Assembly (NCBI RefSeq): GCF_900105145.1
Contig: NZ_LT629752.1
Coordinates: 1,460,001-1,524,000, forward strand
Reading direction: 5' to 3'
DNA from: Polaribacter sp. KT25b
Lineage (GTDB): Bacteria > Bacteroidota > Bacteroidia > Flavobacteriales > Flavobacteriaceae
Length of the DNA: 64,000 nt
In this document: piece after piece, positions 50,501 through 58,737 of the stretch
Layout: each line of letters starts with the position of its first letter
Position numbering within the stretch: position 1 is the first letter of the stretch
Made by a program: the position numbers and the translations under genes
The notes under the pieces: generated by a model
Databases searched by the model: none
Told to the model about the DNA's origin: nothing
The model's input: only the letters and a program-made list of their open reading frames with translations

Positions 50501-52749
50501 ATCAATTGTCAGCAATTAATTTATCGCACAATACAAAATTAAAAAGAATAGATATTTATTGGAATTATCTAACAACTATAGATGTTTCTATGCTAGCCGA
50601 TTTAGAAGATTTAAGAGTAGGGTCTAATCAATTAACTCAACTAGATATTTCTAATAACAGCAGTGTTTATAACTTAAGTTGTGATAATAATCAATTAGAT
50701 GTATTAAATGTAAAAAATGGCAATAACTCTAATTTCACCTATTTTTCTGCAAATAATAATGCTAATTTAGCTTGTATTCAGGTAGATGATGTGAGTTTTT
50801 CTACTGCAAATTGGGAGTTAATTGATGCAACAGCTACTTTTAATACAGATTGTAATATTCCTGCCACTGTTAGTATACCAGATTATAATATGAAAACAGC
50901 TTTAGTGGCAGATACTACTATAAATACCAATGAAGATACAGAAATACAGGTTTCTGAAGCTGAAGCTGTTACAGGTACTATAACTTTAGAGGCTTTAGAT
51001 ATAGATAATTTAACTGGTATAGCAGCTTTTAAGAATATTACGGGTTTAAATGTTAGCGAAAACAACTTAAAAACGGTAGACTTATCTAACAATACTAAAC
51101 TTTCTTATTTAAGTATTTATACTAATCAATTAACGGCTTTAGATATTACGTTTCTAACAAGTTTAGAATTTCTATATGCAGGTAGTAATCAGATAACAGA
51201 AATAGATGTAACCAATAATTTATTCTTAAAAAGGTTATGGTTAAACATAAATAACATAAGTGCTATAGATATTTCTAAAAATTCAGATTTAGAAGAATTA
51301 GAACTAGATTGGAATTATAATTTATCTGCTATAGATTTCTCAAATAATTTAAAACTGTATAGAATTCATTTATGGAAAACGGCAATTTCTACCATAGATG
51401 TTTCGCAACTAGTAGATTTACAAAGATTGTATGTTTCTGAAACCAATTTAAAAACAATAGATATTTCTAATAATATAAAACTATATGATTTTAGATCTAC
51501 AGATAATCCAGAAATACCAACTTATGATTTTTCTAATAATATAGCATTAAATAGAATAGATTTATCAAACTCAGGTGTAAGCGATGTTGATGTTTCTAAT
51601 AATATAAATTTAACACAACTATTATTAGGGCAAAACAATTTAACAACTGTAGATATTTCTAAAAACACATTATTACAAGAAGTTTATTTAAATAATAATA
51701 AACTAGAAAATATTGATATTTCTAAAAATACAAATGTTACAAAGTTATTTTTAAATGACAACGTACTAGAAAGAGCTTATTTAAAAAACGGAAATAATAC
51801 AGCAATTGTTGAGTTTGATATTGCTAACAATGCAAATTTAACTTGTATTGCTGTTGATGATGCTACGTTTTCTACTAATAATTGGACAAGTATAGATACA
51901 TCTGTAAACTTTAATACAGATTGTAGTGCAGAGTGGGAAGTATATACAGAAGATGAAAATTTTGAAACAGCTTTATTAACAGCAGCTGGTTTAGATTTTA
52001 ATAATGATGGAGTAATTACTTACGAAGAAGCGCAAGCATTTACAGGAGATTTAGATTTAAGTGGAAAAAATATTACAGATGTAACTGGTTTAGAAGCTTT
52101 TTCTAATGCAGCAAGTATCAATATTTCTGGCAATAGTATTACAGATATTAGTAGTTTACTAGATAATACAAGTGTAGTTGTTACCTCTAAATCTACAGGA
52201 GAAAAAAGAAGTATTAAAAGAGATAATTCACAAGGAATTAAAAAATTAAATGTCGCAAATAATTTAATTATAGATATTGATATTTCTAAAGTTTCTAGCT
52301 TAACAGAGTTAATTGTTTCTAACAATAAATTGGAAAGTTTAAACCTTAATAATAACTCAAATGTTACTCTTTTAAAGTTTGATGCAACAGGAAATTCTGA
52401 TTTAACATGTATTCAAGTTGATGATGTAAATGCATCAAATACAAACGTAAATTGGAAAAAAGATGCAACAGCAAGTTATAGTACAGATTGCTCTAAATCT
52501 GCATTGTCTATTAATGAATTTTTAAAAGAAAACATATCAGTGTATCCAAACCCTGCAATTACTAATATTCAAGTTTCATTGGCAAATAGTTTAGAATTAA
52601 AATCTATAGAAATCTATAATGCAATAGGGAAGAAAGTAATAAAGAGTAAAAACTATTTAATTGATATTAAAGCTCTATCTCAAGGAATTTACTTTGTAAG
52701 AGTTATTACCGATAAGGGATTTATCAATCAAAAATTAATTAAAAACTAA
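47569..52749 (+). CDS. Giant secreted leucine-rich-repeat protein with T9SS sorting domain
   Basis: 1726 residues. The signal peptide is 1-20 (FNFMAQ). It is almost entirely leucine-rich repeats of bacterial (internalin-like) type, about 21 residues each with the phrase LTSIDVSNNTAL. Three modules, each opening IPDTNFEQALIDLGWDSNGLNG (an EF-hand-like head), start at 47638, 48835 and 50032; two further repeat blocks open with IPDYNMKTALV and EDENFETALLTAAGLDFNNDG (a good EF-hand loop). It ends with a type A T9SS domain (ISVYPNPAITNIQ to GFINQKLIKN). It is probably a surface adhesin. A LuxR-type regulator lies directly upstream. Confidence 0.93.
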   Translation: MKTKLFFLGIFFLSFNFMAQTIAIPDTNFEQALIDLGWDSNGLNGNILISEAQAIDSLNIQDPENNTLLPNVSAKIKSLQGIEAMGNLVSLESGVNEISSVDLSQNLALTNLFLNDNQLTSIDVSNNTALERFGVMRNQLTTIDVSMLTNLQELFLHGNQLTNIDITNNTALWKLYAYDNLLTSLDVTQNTLLEMLRLENNYELQPNNQISTLDLSNNINLKDLRFSNNPINAIDISNNVNLEFITFYGVGLSNIDVSKNTKLKRIYAGYNSNLTSIDVSNNLDLEWLTIINNNFASIDVSNNTKLQYLVMDTNSLSAIDVTNNPELYWLSFENNAISTIDISNNSSLTNLYLNGNDLTSLDVSNNLLLGQGDPQYTSVVSLYDNPNLACIQIDATQNTTNWAKDDTATYSTNCGGENTIVTIPDTNFEQALIDLGWDSNGLNGNILISEAQAIDSLNIQDPLNNTLLPNVTEKIKNLEGIEAMVNLVSLESGVNEISSVDLSQNLALTNLFLNDNQLTSIDVSNNTALERFGVMRNQITTIDVSMLTSLQELFLHGNQLTNIDITNNTALWKLYAYDNLLTSLDVTQNTLLEMLRLENNYELQPNNQISTLDLSNNINLKDLRFSNNPINAIDISKNVNLEFITFYGVGLSNIDVSKNTKLKRIYAGYNSNLTSIDVSNNLDLEWLTIINNNFASIDVSNNTKLQYLVMDTNSLSAIDVTNNPELYWLSFENNAISTIDISNNSSLTNLYLNGNDLTSLDVSNNLLLGQGDPQYTSVVSLYDNPNLACIQIDATQNTTNWAKDDTATYSTNCEGENTIVTIPDTNFEQALIDLGWDSNGLNGNILISEAQAIDSLNIQDPENNTLLPNVSAKIKSLQGIEAMPNLVSLESGNNELTSVDLSQNLVLTNLFLNDNQLTSIDVSNNTALERFGVMRNQITTIDVSMLVNLVDLFVHENQITSLDVTNNTELNWLFTSNNQLSAINLSHNTKLKRIDIYWNYLTTIDVSMLADLEDLRVGSNQLTQLDISNNSSVYNLSCDNNQLDVLNVKNGNNSNFTYFSANNNANLACIQVDDVSFSTANWELIDATATFNTDCNIPATVSIPDYNMKTALVADTTINTNEDTEIQVSEAEAVTGTITLEALDIDNLTGIAAFKNITGLNVSENNLKTVDLSNNTKLSYLSIYTNQLTALDITFLTSLEFLYAGSNQITEIDVTNNLFLKRLWLNINNISAIDISKNSDLEELELDWNYNLSAIDFSNNLKLYRIHLWKTAISTIDVSQLVDLQRLYVSETNLKTIDISNNIKLYDFRSTDNPEIPTYDFSNNIALNRIDLSNSGVSDVDVSNNINLTQLLLGQNNLTTVDISKNTLLQEVYLNNNKLENIDISKNTNVTKLFLNDNVLERAYLKNGNNTAIVEFDIANNANLTCIAVDDATFSTNNWTSIDTSVNFNTDCSAEWEVYTEDENFETALLTAAGLDFNNDGVITYEEAQAFTGDLDLSGKNITDVTGLEAFSNAASINISGNSITDISSLLDNTSVVVTSKSTGEKRSIKRDNSQGIKKLNVANNLIIDIDISKVSSLTELIVSNNKLESLNLNNNSNVTLLKFDATGNSDLTCIQVDDVNASNTNVNWKKDATASYSTDCSKSALSINEFLKENISVYPNPAITNIQVSLANSLELKSIEIYNAIGKKVIKSKNYLIDIKALSQGIYFVRVITDKGFINQKLIKN
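47638..48834 (+). repeat. LRR module 1, 1197-bp tandem unit
   Basis: 399 codons, from ATTCCAGATACAAA to the next IPDTNFEQ. It is nearly identical to module 2. Differences are concentrated in the first 200 bp (SAKIKSLQ versus TEKIKNLE) with only a few single changes later. Confidence 0.93.
48835..50031 (+). repeat. LRR module 2, 1197-bp tandem unit
   Basis: The second copy at an exact 1197-bp offset. Stretches of hundreds of bases are identical to module 1, including synonymous positions, pointing to recent duplication or gene conversion. A third, partial copy of its first 390 bp or so begins at 50032 and then diverges. Confidence 0.93.
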
Positions 52750-52817
52750 TAAGAAGAAGAAAAATATTCAGATAAAAAAAAGAGTTGGTCAAATCGAGGC
52801 TACAGAAAAAGTCTAAA

Positions 52818-52856
52818 TAAAAGGATTAGAATTTTAAAAACTCTAATCCTTTTTGT
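52818..52856 (+). terminator. Terminator after the LRR gene
   Basis: AAAAGGATTAGA (52819-52830) pairs with TCTAATCCTTTT (about 52842-52853), followed by a short T-run. Confidence 0.8.
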
Positions 52857-52863
52857 ATTTTTA

Positions 52864-53080
52864 ATGATGCTAGCACAACAAAAGAGTTTACAACTAAGTC
52901 AATACAGTTCCCACAGTTAATTTATTGCGAAAAATCAATGACCTGATAGATTTCAATTTCGTTTATGAAGAACTTTTAGATAAGTATTCTTTAAATTAAG
53001 GTAGAACCGCCGAATGTACAGTAAAACTTTTCAAATAATTACTATTAAAAGTGATTTATAAGGTTTTAGATGTTGATGAA
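52864..53080 (+). pseudogene. Relic of an IS1182-type transposase N-terminus
   Basis: From ATG 52864 the translation is MMLAQQKSLQLSQYSS. A small deletion shifts the frame by one near 52910, then LLRKINDLIDFNFVYEELLDKYSLN, stop, GRTAECTVKLFK, stop, LLLKVIYKVLDVD follow. That is the start of IS1182 (DUF772-type) transposases, carrying two internal stops. The rest of the element and its inverted repeats are not seen; the remaining 90 bp before the next gene hold nothing I recognise. Confidence 0.8.
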
Positions 53081-53171
53081 AGTCAGCTCTTCTTTTTATA
53101 TACCTATTGCTAGGTATTGATTTTCTTTATTTAATTTATGATATTTGAAAATATTAAAAACCATTTAAATT

Positions 53172-53561
53172 ATGAAAAATTTAATCAAATTATTTATACT
53201 GATGTTATTTGTTGCTCCACAATTTTTAAGTGCACAATCGATAACAAACGTCAAAACACTTTTAATAGAAAACGAATATGGAAATGCTAGGTTAAAAGTA
53301 ACTCCGAATACGTATGACATGACGGCAACAAAACCTACGAAATTATCTGGGGTTTATGGTTTATTAGTTTGTTATACCTACAAAGGTGTAAAAAAAGCAT
53401 TGCATCAAGATTTAACGTATGATTTTGCTAAAAAAGGAGAAAAAGAATTATTTTTAGGAATGTCTGCAACTAAAGCAAACATTGTTATAAACTCGGCTTT
53501 GTTTTATAGAAGAGATTTAACAGCTAAAAAGGACTATCCTAAAAAGACAGATTGTTTTTAA
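53172..53561 (+). CDS. Exported protein of unknown function
   Basis: A 129-residue protein I do not recognise. The signal peptide is residues 1-21 (APQFLSAQ). The mature part is about 108 residues with a likely beta-strand pattern: TNVKTLLIENEYGNARLKVTP, GVYGLLVCYTYKGVKKAL, LFLGMSATKANIVINSALFY. It has two cysteines (CY in VCYTY and the final DCF). It lies behind the IS1182 relic and is followed by a terminator shared with the TonB receptor gene. No partner can be inferred. Confidence 0.7.
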   Translation: MKNLIKLFILMLFVAPQFLSAQSITNVKTLLIENEYGNARLKVTPNTYDMTATKPTKLSGVYGLLVCYTYKGVKKALHQDLTYDFAKKGEKELFLGMSATKANIVINSALFYRRDLTAKKDYPKKTDCF

Positions 53562-53576
53562 AATGTTTTTAAATAG

Positions 53577-53603
53577 GCGTCTCAATATTAATATTGAGAC
53601 GTC
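53577..53603. terminator. Bidirectional terminator between unknown gene and TonB receptor
   Basis: GCGTCTCAATATT (53578-53590) pairs with AATATTGAGACGT (about 53590-53602), a long AT-centred palindrome between convergent genes. Confidence 0.8.
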
Positions 53604-53610
53604 TTATTTC

Positions 53611-56058
53611 TTAAAACGACATTCCAACTTTAAAGTTTAAAACTCTTCCAGTCATGTAGTTCGGAATTCCGAATTGGGTTTTAGAATACACATCTCTAAC
53701 CCAAGTATTGGTAATTGAATTTTGAATATCAAACATATTAAAAAGTTCTAAGCCAGCTGTTAATTCTTTAAATTTTGATAACCAACCTGTAGAAAATTGT
53801 TTGTTAGCATCCACAAAAATATAAGAAACACCTAAATCTGCACGTTTGTAATCTCTTAAACGTTGTTGAAATTGATACACATCTGCGTAAGATGGAGCTC
53901 CTCCAGGAACTCCTGTATTATAAACTAAGTTTAAATATGCTTTTAAATCTGGTAAATTAGGAACGTAATCTTGAAATAAAATTCCGAATTTAATTCGTTG
54001 GTCAGAAGGTCTTGCAATATATCCTTGATTATCAATGTTTTCTTCGGTTTTTAAATACCCTAAACTAACCCAACTGTCACTACCAGGAACAAACTCACCA
54101 TTTAAGCGAATATCTATTCCAGTTGCATAAGCAGTTGTAACATTATCTGCTCTATAACGTATTCTAACATTATCTACAGAATACGCATTTACATCAGATA
54201 AATCTTTATAATACAGCTCTGTTGTTAGCTTAAAAGGTCTTTCCCACATCTGGAAACTATAATCCATTCCTGCCACATAATGAATCGATTTCTGCGCTTT
54301 AACATCAACATTTATATCACCATCAAAATTTCTTAATTCTCTGTAAGAAGGAGGTTGTGCATACAATCCGCCAGAAATTCTAAACAACATATCTTTTTCC
54401 CAATTTGGTTTGATTGCAAATTGTGCTCTCGGACTGATAATAGTTTGATTTTTAGATTGTATTCCGTTTCCTGTAACCGACCAATTTTGAGCTCTAATTC
54501 CTACATTATAGAAAACTTCATGATCATTCCAAAAAGAACGCTGATTAAATTGTACAAAACCAGAAACTCTATTAATAGCAACAGAATTATCTTTTCTGAT
54601 GTTTTGATAAGGAGTAATTTCACCTTCAAAAGGTTCGTAAGGTTGATTGTTAGATGAATGATATGGCGGTCTTATAGAAAAACCTAAAGAATCTATAATT
54701 TCCCATTCTCTAATTCTGTCTTTAATATCTTCTTTCTGATATTTTGCGCCAAAATTCCATTGAGTTTCTCCGTTTTTAATGGTTCCTCTTACTTGAATAT
54801 TAGATATTAAAGCATCTAAATCATTACGAGCATGATTTAATTGAGATCCAATTCCTTGAGAAAAATCAACTTCACCAAAACTTTCAGATCCAATATTTGC
54901 ATCAACTTCACCTAAACTATAAGCAGCAGCAATATCAAAATGTTCTTCCTCTTGCGTGTTGTATCGAGAAGCAGTTGTTGTTAACGTAAAATTATCATTT
55001 ACTTCATATTCTGCAGATAAAGCACCAAATAAAGTTAAATACTTATCTTGTTCTTGACCAGAATAAAAAACATTTAGCTCTAAAGGTTCTGCAACTGTTC
55101 CAAAACGTGTACTTCTTGATATTGGTTGATAATTGTAATTGTTCAAAGAAAAATTTCCTAAGAAATTTAAAGAAAGCTTTTCTGAAAATTCATAAGATAA
55201 AAACGTTTGAATGTCTGTAAATTTTGGTCTAAAGTTAGTTTCAATTTGCTTACTGTTAACAAACAAACTATTGTCTCTATATCTAACGCCGGTTATTGTA
55301 CTTAATTTTTTATTTAAAAAGTTACCTTCAAAAGTAACACTTGCACCTAATAAACTAGCATCAATTGTTGTGGCAGTTTCAGTTGGTTTTCTATAAGTAA
55401 TATCTAAAACCGATGATAATTTATCGCCATATTTTGCTTGAAAACCTCCGGCAGAAAAATTAATATTCTGCACCATATTAGAATTGATAAAACTTAAACC
55501 TTCTTGCTGACCAGATCTAATTAAAAAAGGTCTGTAAATTTCAATTCCGTTTACATACACTAAATTTTCATCAAAATTACCACCTCTAACATTATATTGC
55601 GTGCTTAATTCATTATTGTTACTTACACCAGGTAAAGTCATTAAAACATTTTCTACACCAGCATTTGGGCCAATAATATTTTTTGCTTTTTTAGCATCAA
55701 TCGTTGTTAATCCTTCAACTTTTTTTCTAATATCTTTTACAATAATTTCTTTTAGCTGTTCTGTTTTTAAAGATAAAGTAGGCGAGTAGCGAATTGCATT
55801 TCTACTGTTTGCGGTAATTATTTTAGTAAAAGTTCTATAAGAAACATGACTAAAAATTATTGTAATTTCTTCATTAAACGGAATTCTAATAGAATAATTA
55901 CCATTTTTATCAGTAACATCTCCTGTGTTTCCATATTTTATAGTAACTTTTTCTATTGGTTCGTTTAGGTTATTTCTAACAGTACCTTTTAATATAGTTG
56001 TTTTTTGGGCTACTAAAAAACTAGGTATTAGTAGCAAAAAGAATAGTATGTTTTTCAC
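53611..56058 (-). CDS. TonB-dependent outer-membrane receptor
   Basis: An 815-residue outer-membrane transporter: signal peptide (ending FLVAQ), a CarboxypepD_reg-like domain (20-105; LKGTVRNNLNEPIEKVTIKYGN, VTDKNGNYSIRIPF), and a plug domain (about 120-225; NVLMTLPGVSNNNELSTQYNVRGGNFDENLVYVNGIEIY). A 22-strand barrel follows, ending VLNFKVGMSF with terminal Phe. It is not a SusC (no downstream SusD) and is smaller (815). The substrate is unknown. It is in an operon behind the M23 peptidase, 5 bp apart. Confidence 0.92.
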   Translation of the reverse strand: MKNILFFLLLIPSFLVAQKTTILKGTVRNNLNEPIEKVTIKYGNTGDVTDKNGNYSIRIPFNEEITIIFSHVSYRTFTKIITANSRNAIRYSPTLSLKTEQLKEIIVKDIRKKVEGLTTIDAKKAKNIIGPNAGVENVLMTLPGVSNNNELSTQYNVRGGNFDENLVYVNGIEIYRPFLIRSGQQEGLSFINSNMVQNINFSAGGFQAKYGDKLSSVLDITYRKPTETATTIDASLLGASVTFEGNFLNKKLSTITGVRYRDNSLFVNSKQIETNFRPKFTDIQTFLSYEFSEKLSLNFLGNFSLNNYNYQPISRSTRFGTVAEPLELNVFYSGQEQDKYLTLFGALSAEYEVNDNFTLTTTASRYNTQEEEHFDIAAAYSLGEVDANIGSESFGEVDFSQGIGSQLNHARNDLDALISNIQVRGTIKNGETQWNFGAKYQKEDIKDRIREWEIIDSLGFSIRPPYHSSNNQPYEPFEGEITPYQNIRKDNSVAINRVSGFVQFNQRSFWNDHEVFYNVGIRAQNWSVTGNGIQSKNQTIISPRAQFAIKPNWEKDMLFRISGGLYAQPPSYRELRNFDGDINVDVKAQKSIHYVAGMDYSFQMWERPFKLTTELYYKDLSDVNAYSVDNVRIRYRADNVTTAYATGIDIRLNGEFVPGSDSWVSLGYLKTEENIDNQGYIARPSDQRIKFGILFQDYVPNLPDLKAYLNLVYNTGVPGGAPSYADVYQFQQRLRDYKRADLGVSYIFVDANKQFSTGWLSKFKELTAGLELFNMFDIQNSITNTWVRDVYSKTQFGIPNYMTGRVLNFKVGMSF

Positions 56059-56063
56059 AAAAA

Positions 56064-57767
56064 TTAGTTTATTTGTTTCTTAAAGAACGTTGCAGAAAGC
56101 TCATTCGTATTTCCTACATTGTCTGAGACTACAATTTTAAAGATATGTTTGCTACCAACCAATTTTTTATCACTAAAATTATAGGTTAATATATTTTTTT
56201 TATGATTAAACTCCATTAAAATCCATTCATCATCAATAGTAGCTCTGTAGTTTTTAATGCCAGAACCAACATCAGAAATTTTAACTTTTAGAGTTTTAAA
56301 ATTACTAATCCATTGTTTGTCTTTAAAGTATAATAATTTTATTCTAGGTTTTTGTTTATCAGATAATAAAGTGTAATTGCCTAAAGTTTTTGTTGTAGTA
56401 AAAAATGTACTGTCTTTTTTTCTTGTATATTGATATCTAGGATATTTTGGGTACTCTACATTGGCAATATATAAGTGCTCTTTTTGGTCATTAGAATAAT
56501 CTGATACATTAAAAGTTAATGTATAATTTTTATCTAAAGGAATTGTTGGCGTGTGTATTTTTGCAATTCCTTTATCAACTTTAAAATCTAAATAAATATC
56601 TTCATAAAATGTTTTTTTAGGAAAAGCTACAGTAACATTTTTATTTTTAAACTTATTAAAATTTTTTGCAATTATTTTATAAGCAGTTGTGTCTTTTTGT
56701 TCTGTAAAAAGCGCGTTACTTTCTTTACCAGCAACAGGTATTTTTATAGAACTTAAATTTCCTTCAAAATCTTTTGCTATAATTTCTACGTTATAATTTA
56801 GTCCTTCTTTAATGTCAATTTTTCCATTATTTATCAAATTTTTATAAGTAGATAATTTGCTTGCAGTTTCTTTATATGTTTTTTGATATTTTTTCTTATA
56901 CTTTTTATAATGCTTATAATCAATAAGTAAGTTTAAGAATTTACTTTCTGCAAACGAAAAGGTTTCTACATAATGATAGTAAAATCGCTTACCATTTACT
57001 AACATTTCTAAACTAAATATTCCGTTTTTGTTATAGGAGTTATTAAAGCGGTCAATAACATTTACTCCAAATCCAATTACTCCACTTGCAGAAATTCTAT
57101 TTGCTACGTATTTACCTTTTCCAATATTTTTAATAGGGATTTGAAAACTTTTTCTTTGTTGATTAATTCTTGTATTAGCATTTAAAGCAACTACTTTTAA
57201 ATTTAGAAAAGTAGGTGCAATTGTGTCATCAACTTTTATCCCAAATAACAACGGATTTATAACATTTTCTGATGCTGTATCTCTTATTTCGAAGTGTAAG
57301 TGTGGACCTCCAGAACCACCAGTATCACCAGATAATGCAATGATTTCTCCTTTTTTTACTGGAAATTCATTTTCTTTAAAATATAAATTTCCAGTCTCAT
57401 AATTCTCTGTTTTATATTGTATAGATTTCACATAATCTTCAATTTCATCAGCAAATTTGCTTAAATGCCCGTAAACAGTTGTAAATCCGTTAGGGTGTGT
57501 AATATAAATGGCTTTTCCGTATCCAAATTGTTGCACTTTTATTCTAGAAACATATCCTTCTGCAGCAGCTAACACTTTTAAACCTTCTCTACCTTTGGTT
57601 TTAATATCTAAACCTGCATGAAAATGATTGCTACGTAATTCGCCAAAAGAACCAGACAAAAGAATAGGAATCTCTAAAGGATTATTAAAATAATTTTGTG
57701 GATATTTTTCTTGAGAAGTACATAAAAAAGGAAGTAGCAAAAAGGAAAAAAGCAATATTTTATTCAA
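56064..57767 (-). CDS. M23 family metallopeptidase (LytM domain)
   Basis: A 567-residue exported zinc endopeptidase. Signal peptide 1-18 (LLPFLCTSQ). The LytM domain (about 30-185) has the ligand His and Asp in NHFHAGLDIKT, IYITHPNGFTTVYGHL and GGSGGPHLHFEIRD (His-x-His). All zinc ligands are present, so it should be active on peptidoglycan cross-bridges. The C-terminal 370 residues form beta domains without known function (many KKYKKKYQKTYKE-type basic stretches near 290). It starts a two-gene operon with the TonB receptor; its promoter box is at 57785. Confidence 0.9.
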   Translation of the reverse strand: MNKILLFSFLLLPFLCTSQEKYPQNYFNNPLEIPILLSGSFGELRSNHFHAGLDIKTKGREGLKVLAAAEGYVSRIKVQQFGYGKAIYITHPNGFTTVYGHLSKFADEIEDYVKSIQYKTENYETGNLYFKENEFPVKKGEIIALSGDTGGSGGPHLHFEIRDTASENVINPLLFGIKVDDTIAPTFLNLKVVALNANTRINQQRKSFQIPIKNIGKGKYVANRISASGVIGFGVNVIDRFNNSYNKNGIFSLEMLVNGKRFYYHYVETFSFAESKFLNLLIDYKHYKKYKKKYQKTYKETASKLSTYKNLINNGKIDIKEGLNYNVEIIAKDFEGNLSSIKIPVAGKESNALFTEQKDTTAYKIIAKNFNKFKNKNVTVAFPKKTFYEDIYLDFKVDKGIAKIHTPTIPLDKNYTLTFNVSDYSNDQKEHLYIANVEYPKYPRYQYTRKKDSTFFTTTKTLGNYTLLSDKQKPRIKLLYFKDKQWISNFKTLKVKISDVGSGIKNYRATIDDEWILMEFNHKKNILTYNFSDKKLVGSKHIFKIVVSDNVGNTNELSATFFKKQIN

Positions 57768-57784
57768 AATTCAATTATTTTATG

Positions 57785-57792
57785 CAAAAATA
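57785..57792 (-). promoter_or_regulatory. Predicted -7 box of the M23 peptidase operon
   Basis: The minus strand reads TATTTTTG, an exact TAnnTTTG box, 17 bp before the start codon. Confidence 0.45.
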
Positions 57793-57855
57793 GTAAAAAT
57801 CATTCTTTTTATAATTTGTTTGATTTCAGTTGATTAGTAAAAAAGTAATAAAATG

Positions 57856-57886
57856 TTGTAAAGTTTCAAACAGATTGTTAACTTTG
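57856..57886 (+). promoter_or_regulatory. Promoter of the coiled-coil/zapA operon
   Basis: The TTG -33 box (57856-57858) and TAACTTTG -7 box (57879-57886) are 20 bp apart, a full match to the Bacteroidota consensus. It should drive the coiled-coil gene and zapA, and possibly read on into the 6S RNA. Confidence 0.7.
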
Positions 57887-57913
57887 TAATTATAGTTTAT
57901 TCTAAAATTGAAT

Positions 57914-58204
57914 ATGAGTAATACGCTAGAAGCAATTCATTTACTGGAAGATAAGTTAAAAATACTACTTTCAAATTATGAGTTTTTAAAAAATGAAAAC
58001 GAAATATTGCTTCAAAGTAACACAGAATTACAACATCAAATTTTAGAAAGTAAGCAACATTTAATAGCACAAAAAAAAGATTTTGATTTATTAAAAATAG
58101 CTAAAACTATTGAAGGCAGTAGTACAAATACAAAAGATACAAAACTGAAGATAAATACATTAATTAGAGAAATTGATAAATGTATAATTCAGTTACAAGA
58201 ATAA
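57914..58204 (+). CDS. Small coiled-coil protein upstream of zapA
   Basis: A 96-residue protein, mostly a coiled coil (MSNTLEAIHLLEDKLKILLSNYEFLKNENEILLQSNTELQHQILES) with heptads, then a basic tail. It has no membrane helix. The ATG at 57914 is preferred over TTG 57908. In flavobacteria a gene of this type stands directly before zapA, often labelled a PheT-related hypothetical without reason. A role with ZapA at the division ring is likely from position alone. Confidence 0.8.
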   Translation: MSNTLEAIHLLEDKLKILLSNYEFLKNENEILLQSNTELQHQILESKQHLIAQKKDFDLLKIAKTIEGSSTNTKDTKLKINTLIREIDKCIIQLQE

Positions 58205-58217
58205 AGTTCTTTATATT

Positions 58218-58508
58218 GTGGATAAACTAAAGATTAATATTGTAATTGCAGGTAGAACATATCCTTTAAGTGTTAACAACACTAAAGAAGAAGAAGGTAT
58301 GCGTAAAGCTGCAAATGCAATAAATAATTTAATTTCTATGTATGAGCAAAATTATGCAGTAAGCGACAAACAAGATGTTTTAGCTATGTCTGCATTACAA
58401 TTTGCTTCTAAATTAGAAATGATATCTTTAAATAAAAATGACACAAATGAAGAAGAAATAAAGAAATTAAATGAGCTTACTAATTTAGTAAGTAAGCATT
58501 TAAAATAA
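58218..58508 (+). CDS. zapA: Cell division protein ZapA
   Basis: A 96-residue FtsZ-ring stabiliser. The globular N-terminal domain has INIVIAGRTYPLSVNNTKEEEGMRKAANAINNLISMYEQNYAVSDKQDVLAMSALQFAS. The C-terminal half is a coiled coil for dimerisation. It starts with GTG at 58218, with no ATG in frame before the conserved strands. The 13-bp gap to the upstream coiled-coil gene indicates one operon. The 6S-type RNA follows 3', the same order as zapA-ssrS in proteobacteria. Confidence 0.92.
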   Translation: MDKLKINIVIAGRTYPLSVNNTKEEEGMRKAANAINNLISMYEQNYAVSDKQDVLAMSALQFASKLEMISLNKNDTNEEEIKKLNELTNLVSKHLK

Positions 58509-58530
58509 GTTCATTAAAAATACATTAACA

Positions 58531-58722
58531 ACACACTGCCTACGTTAGTAATTGTTTATTAAACTCAACACTATTCTATTATGAAGGATGAGTCTTAACT
58601 ACTAAAGCATGCCTTTTAGCTTGAACTTGTTCAGCACTTTAAAAGGATCCTTGAACAGTTAGTTAGTCCTATAAATGTCATATTGGAGTTTAAAAACCCA
58701 ACTATCGTAGGCTTTTTTTATA
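58531..58722 (+). ncRNA. ssrS: 6S RNA (6S-Flavo type)
   Basis: A long closed hairpin: the ends GCCTACG (58538-58544) and CGTAGGC (58706-58712) pair and are followed by a T-run. Inside, AGT/ACT and TTAAACTC (58559-58566) with GAGTTTAA (58686-58693) extend the stem. The middle holds small hairpins, including TGTTCA...TGAACA. This elongated shape and the location after zapA match 6S RNA, which binds housekeeping RNA polymerase and mimics an open promoter. Rfam lists a 6S-Flavo family; identity needs a covariance model. Confidence 0.85.
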
Positions 58723-58737
58723 CCTTAAATTTAAATT

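Noticed and set aside
53611-57767. SusCD-type uptake locus formed by the TonB receptor and M23 gene
   Set aside because: The receptor is 815 residues, has no SusD neighbour and follows a peptidase, so it is a general TonB receptor.
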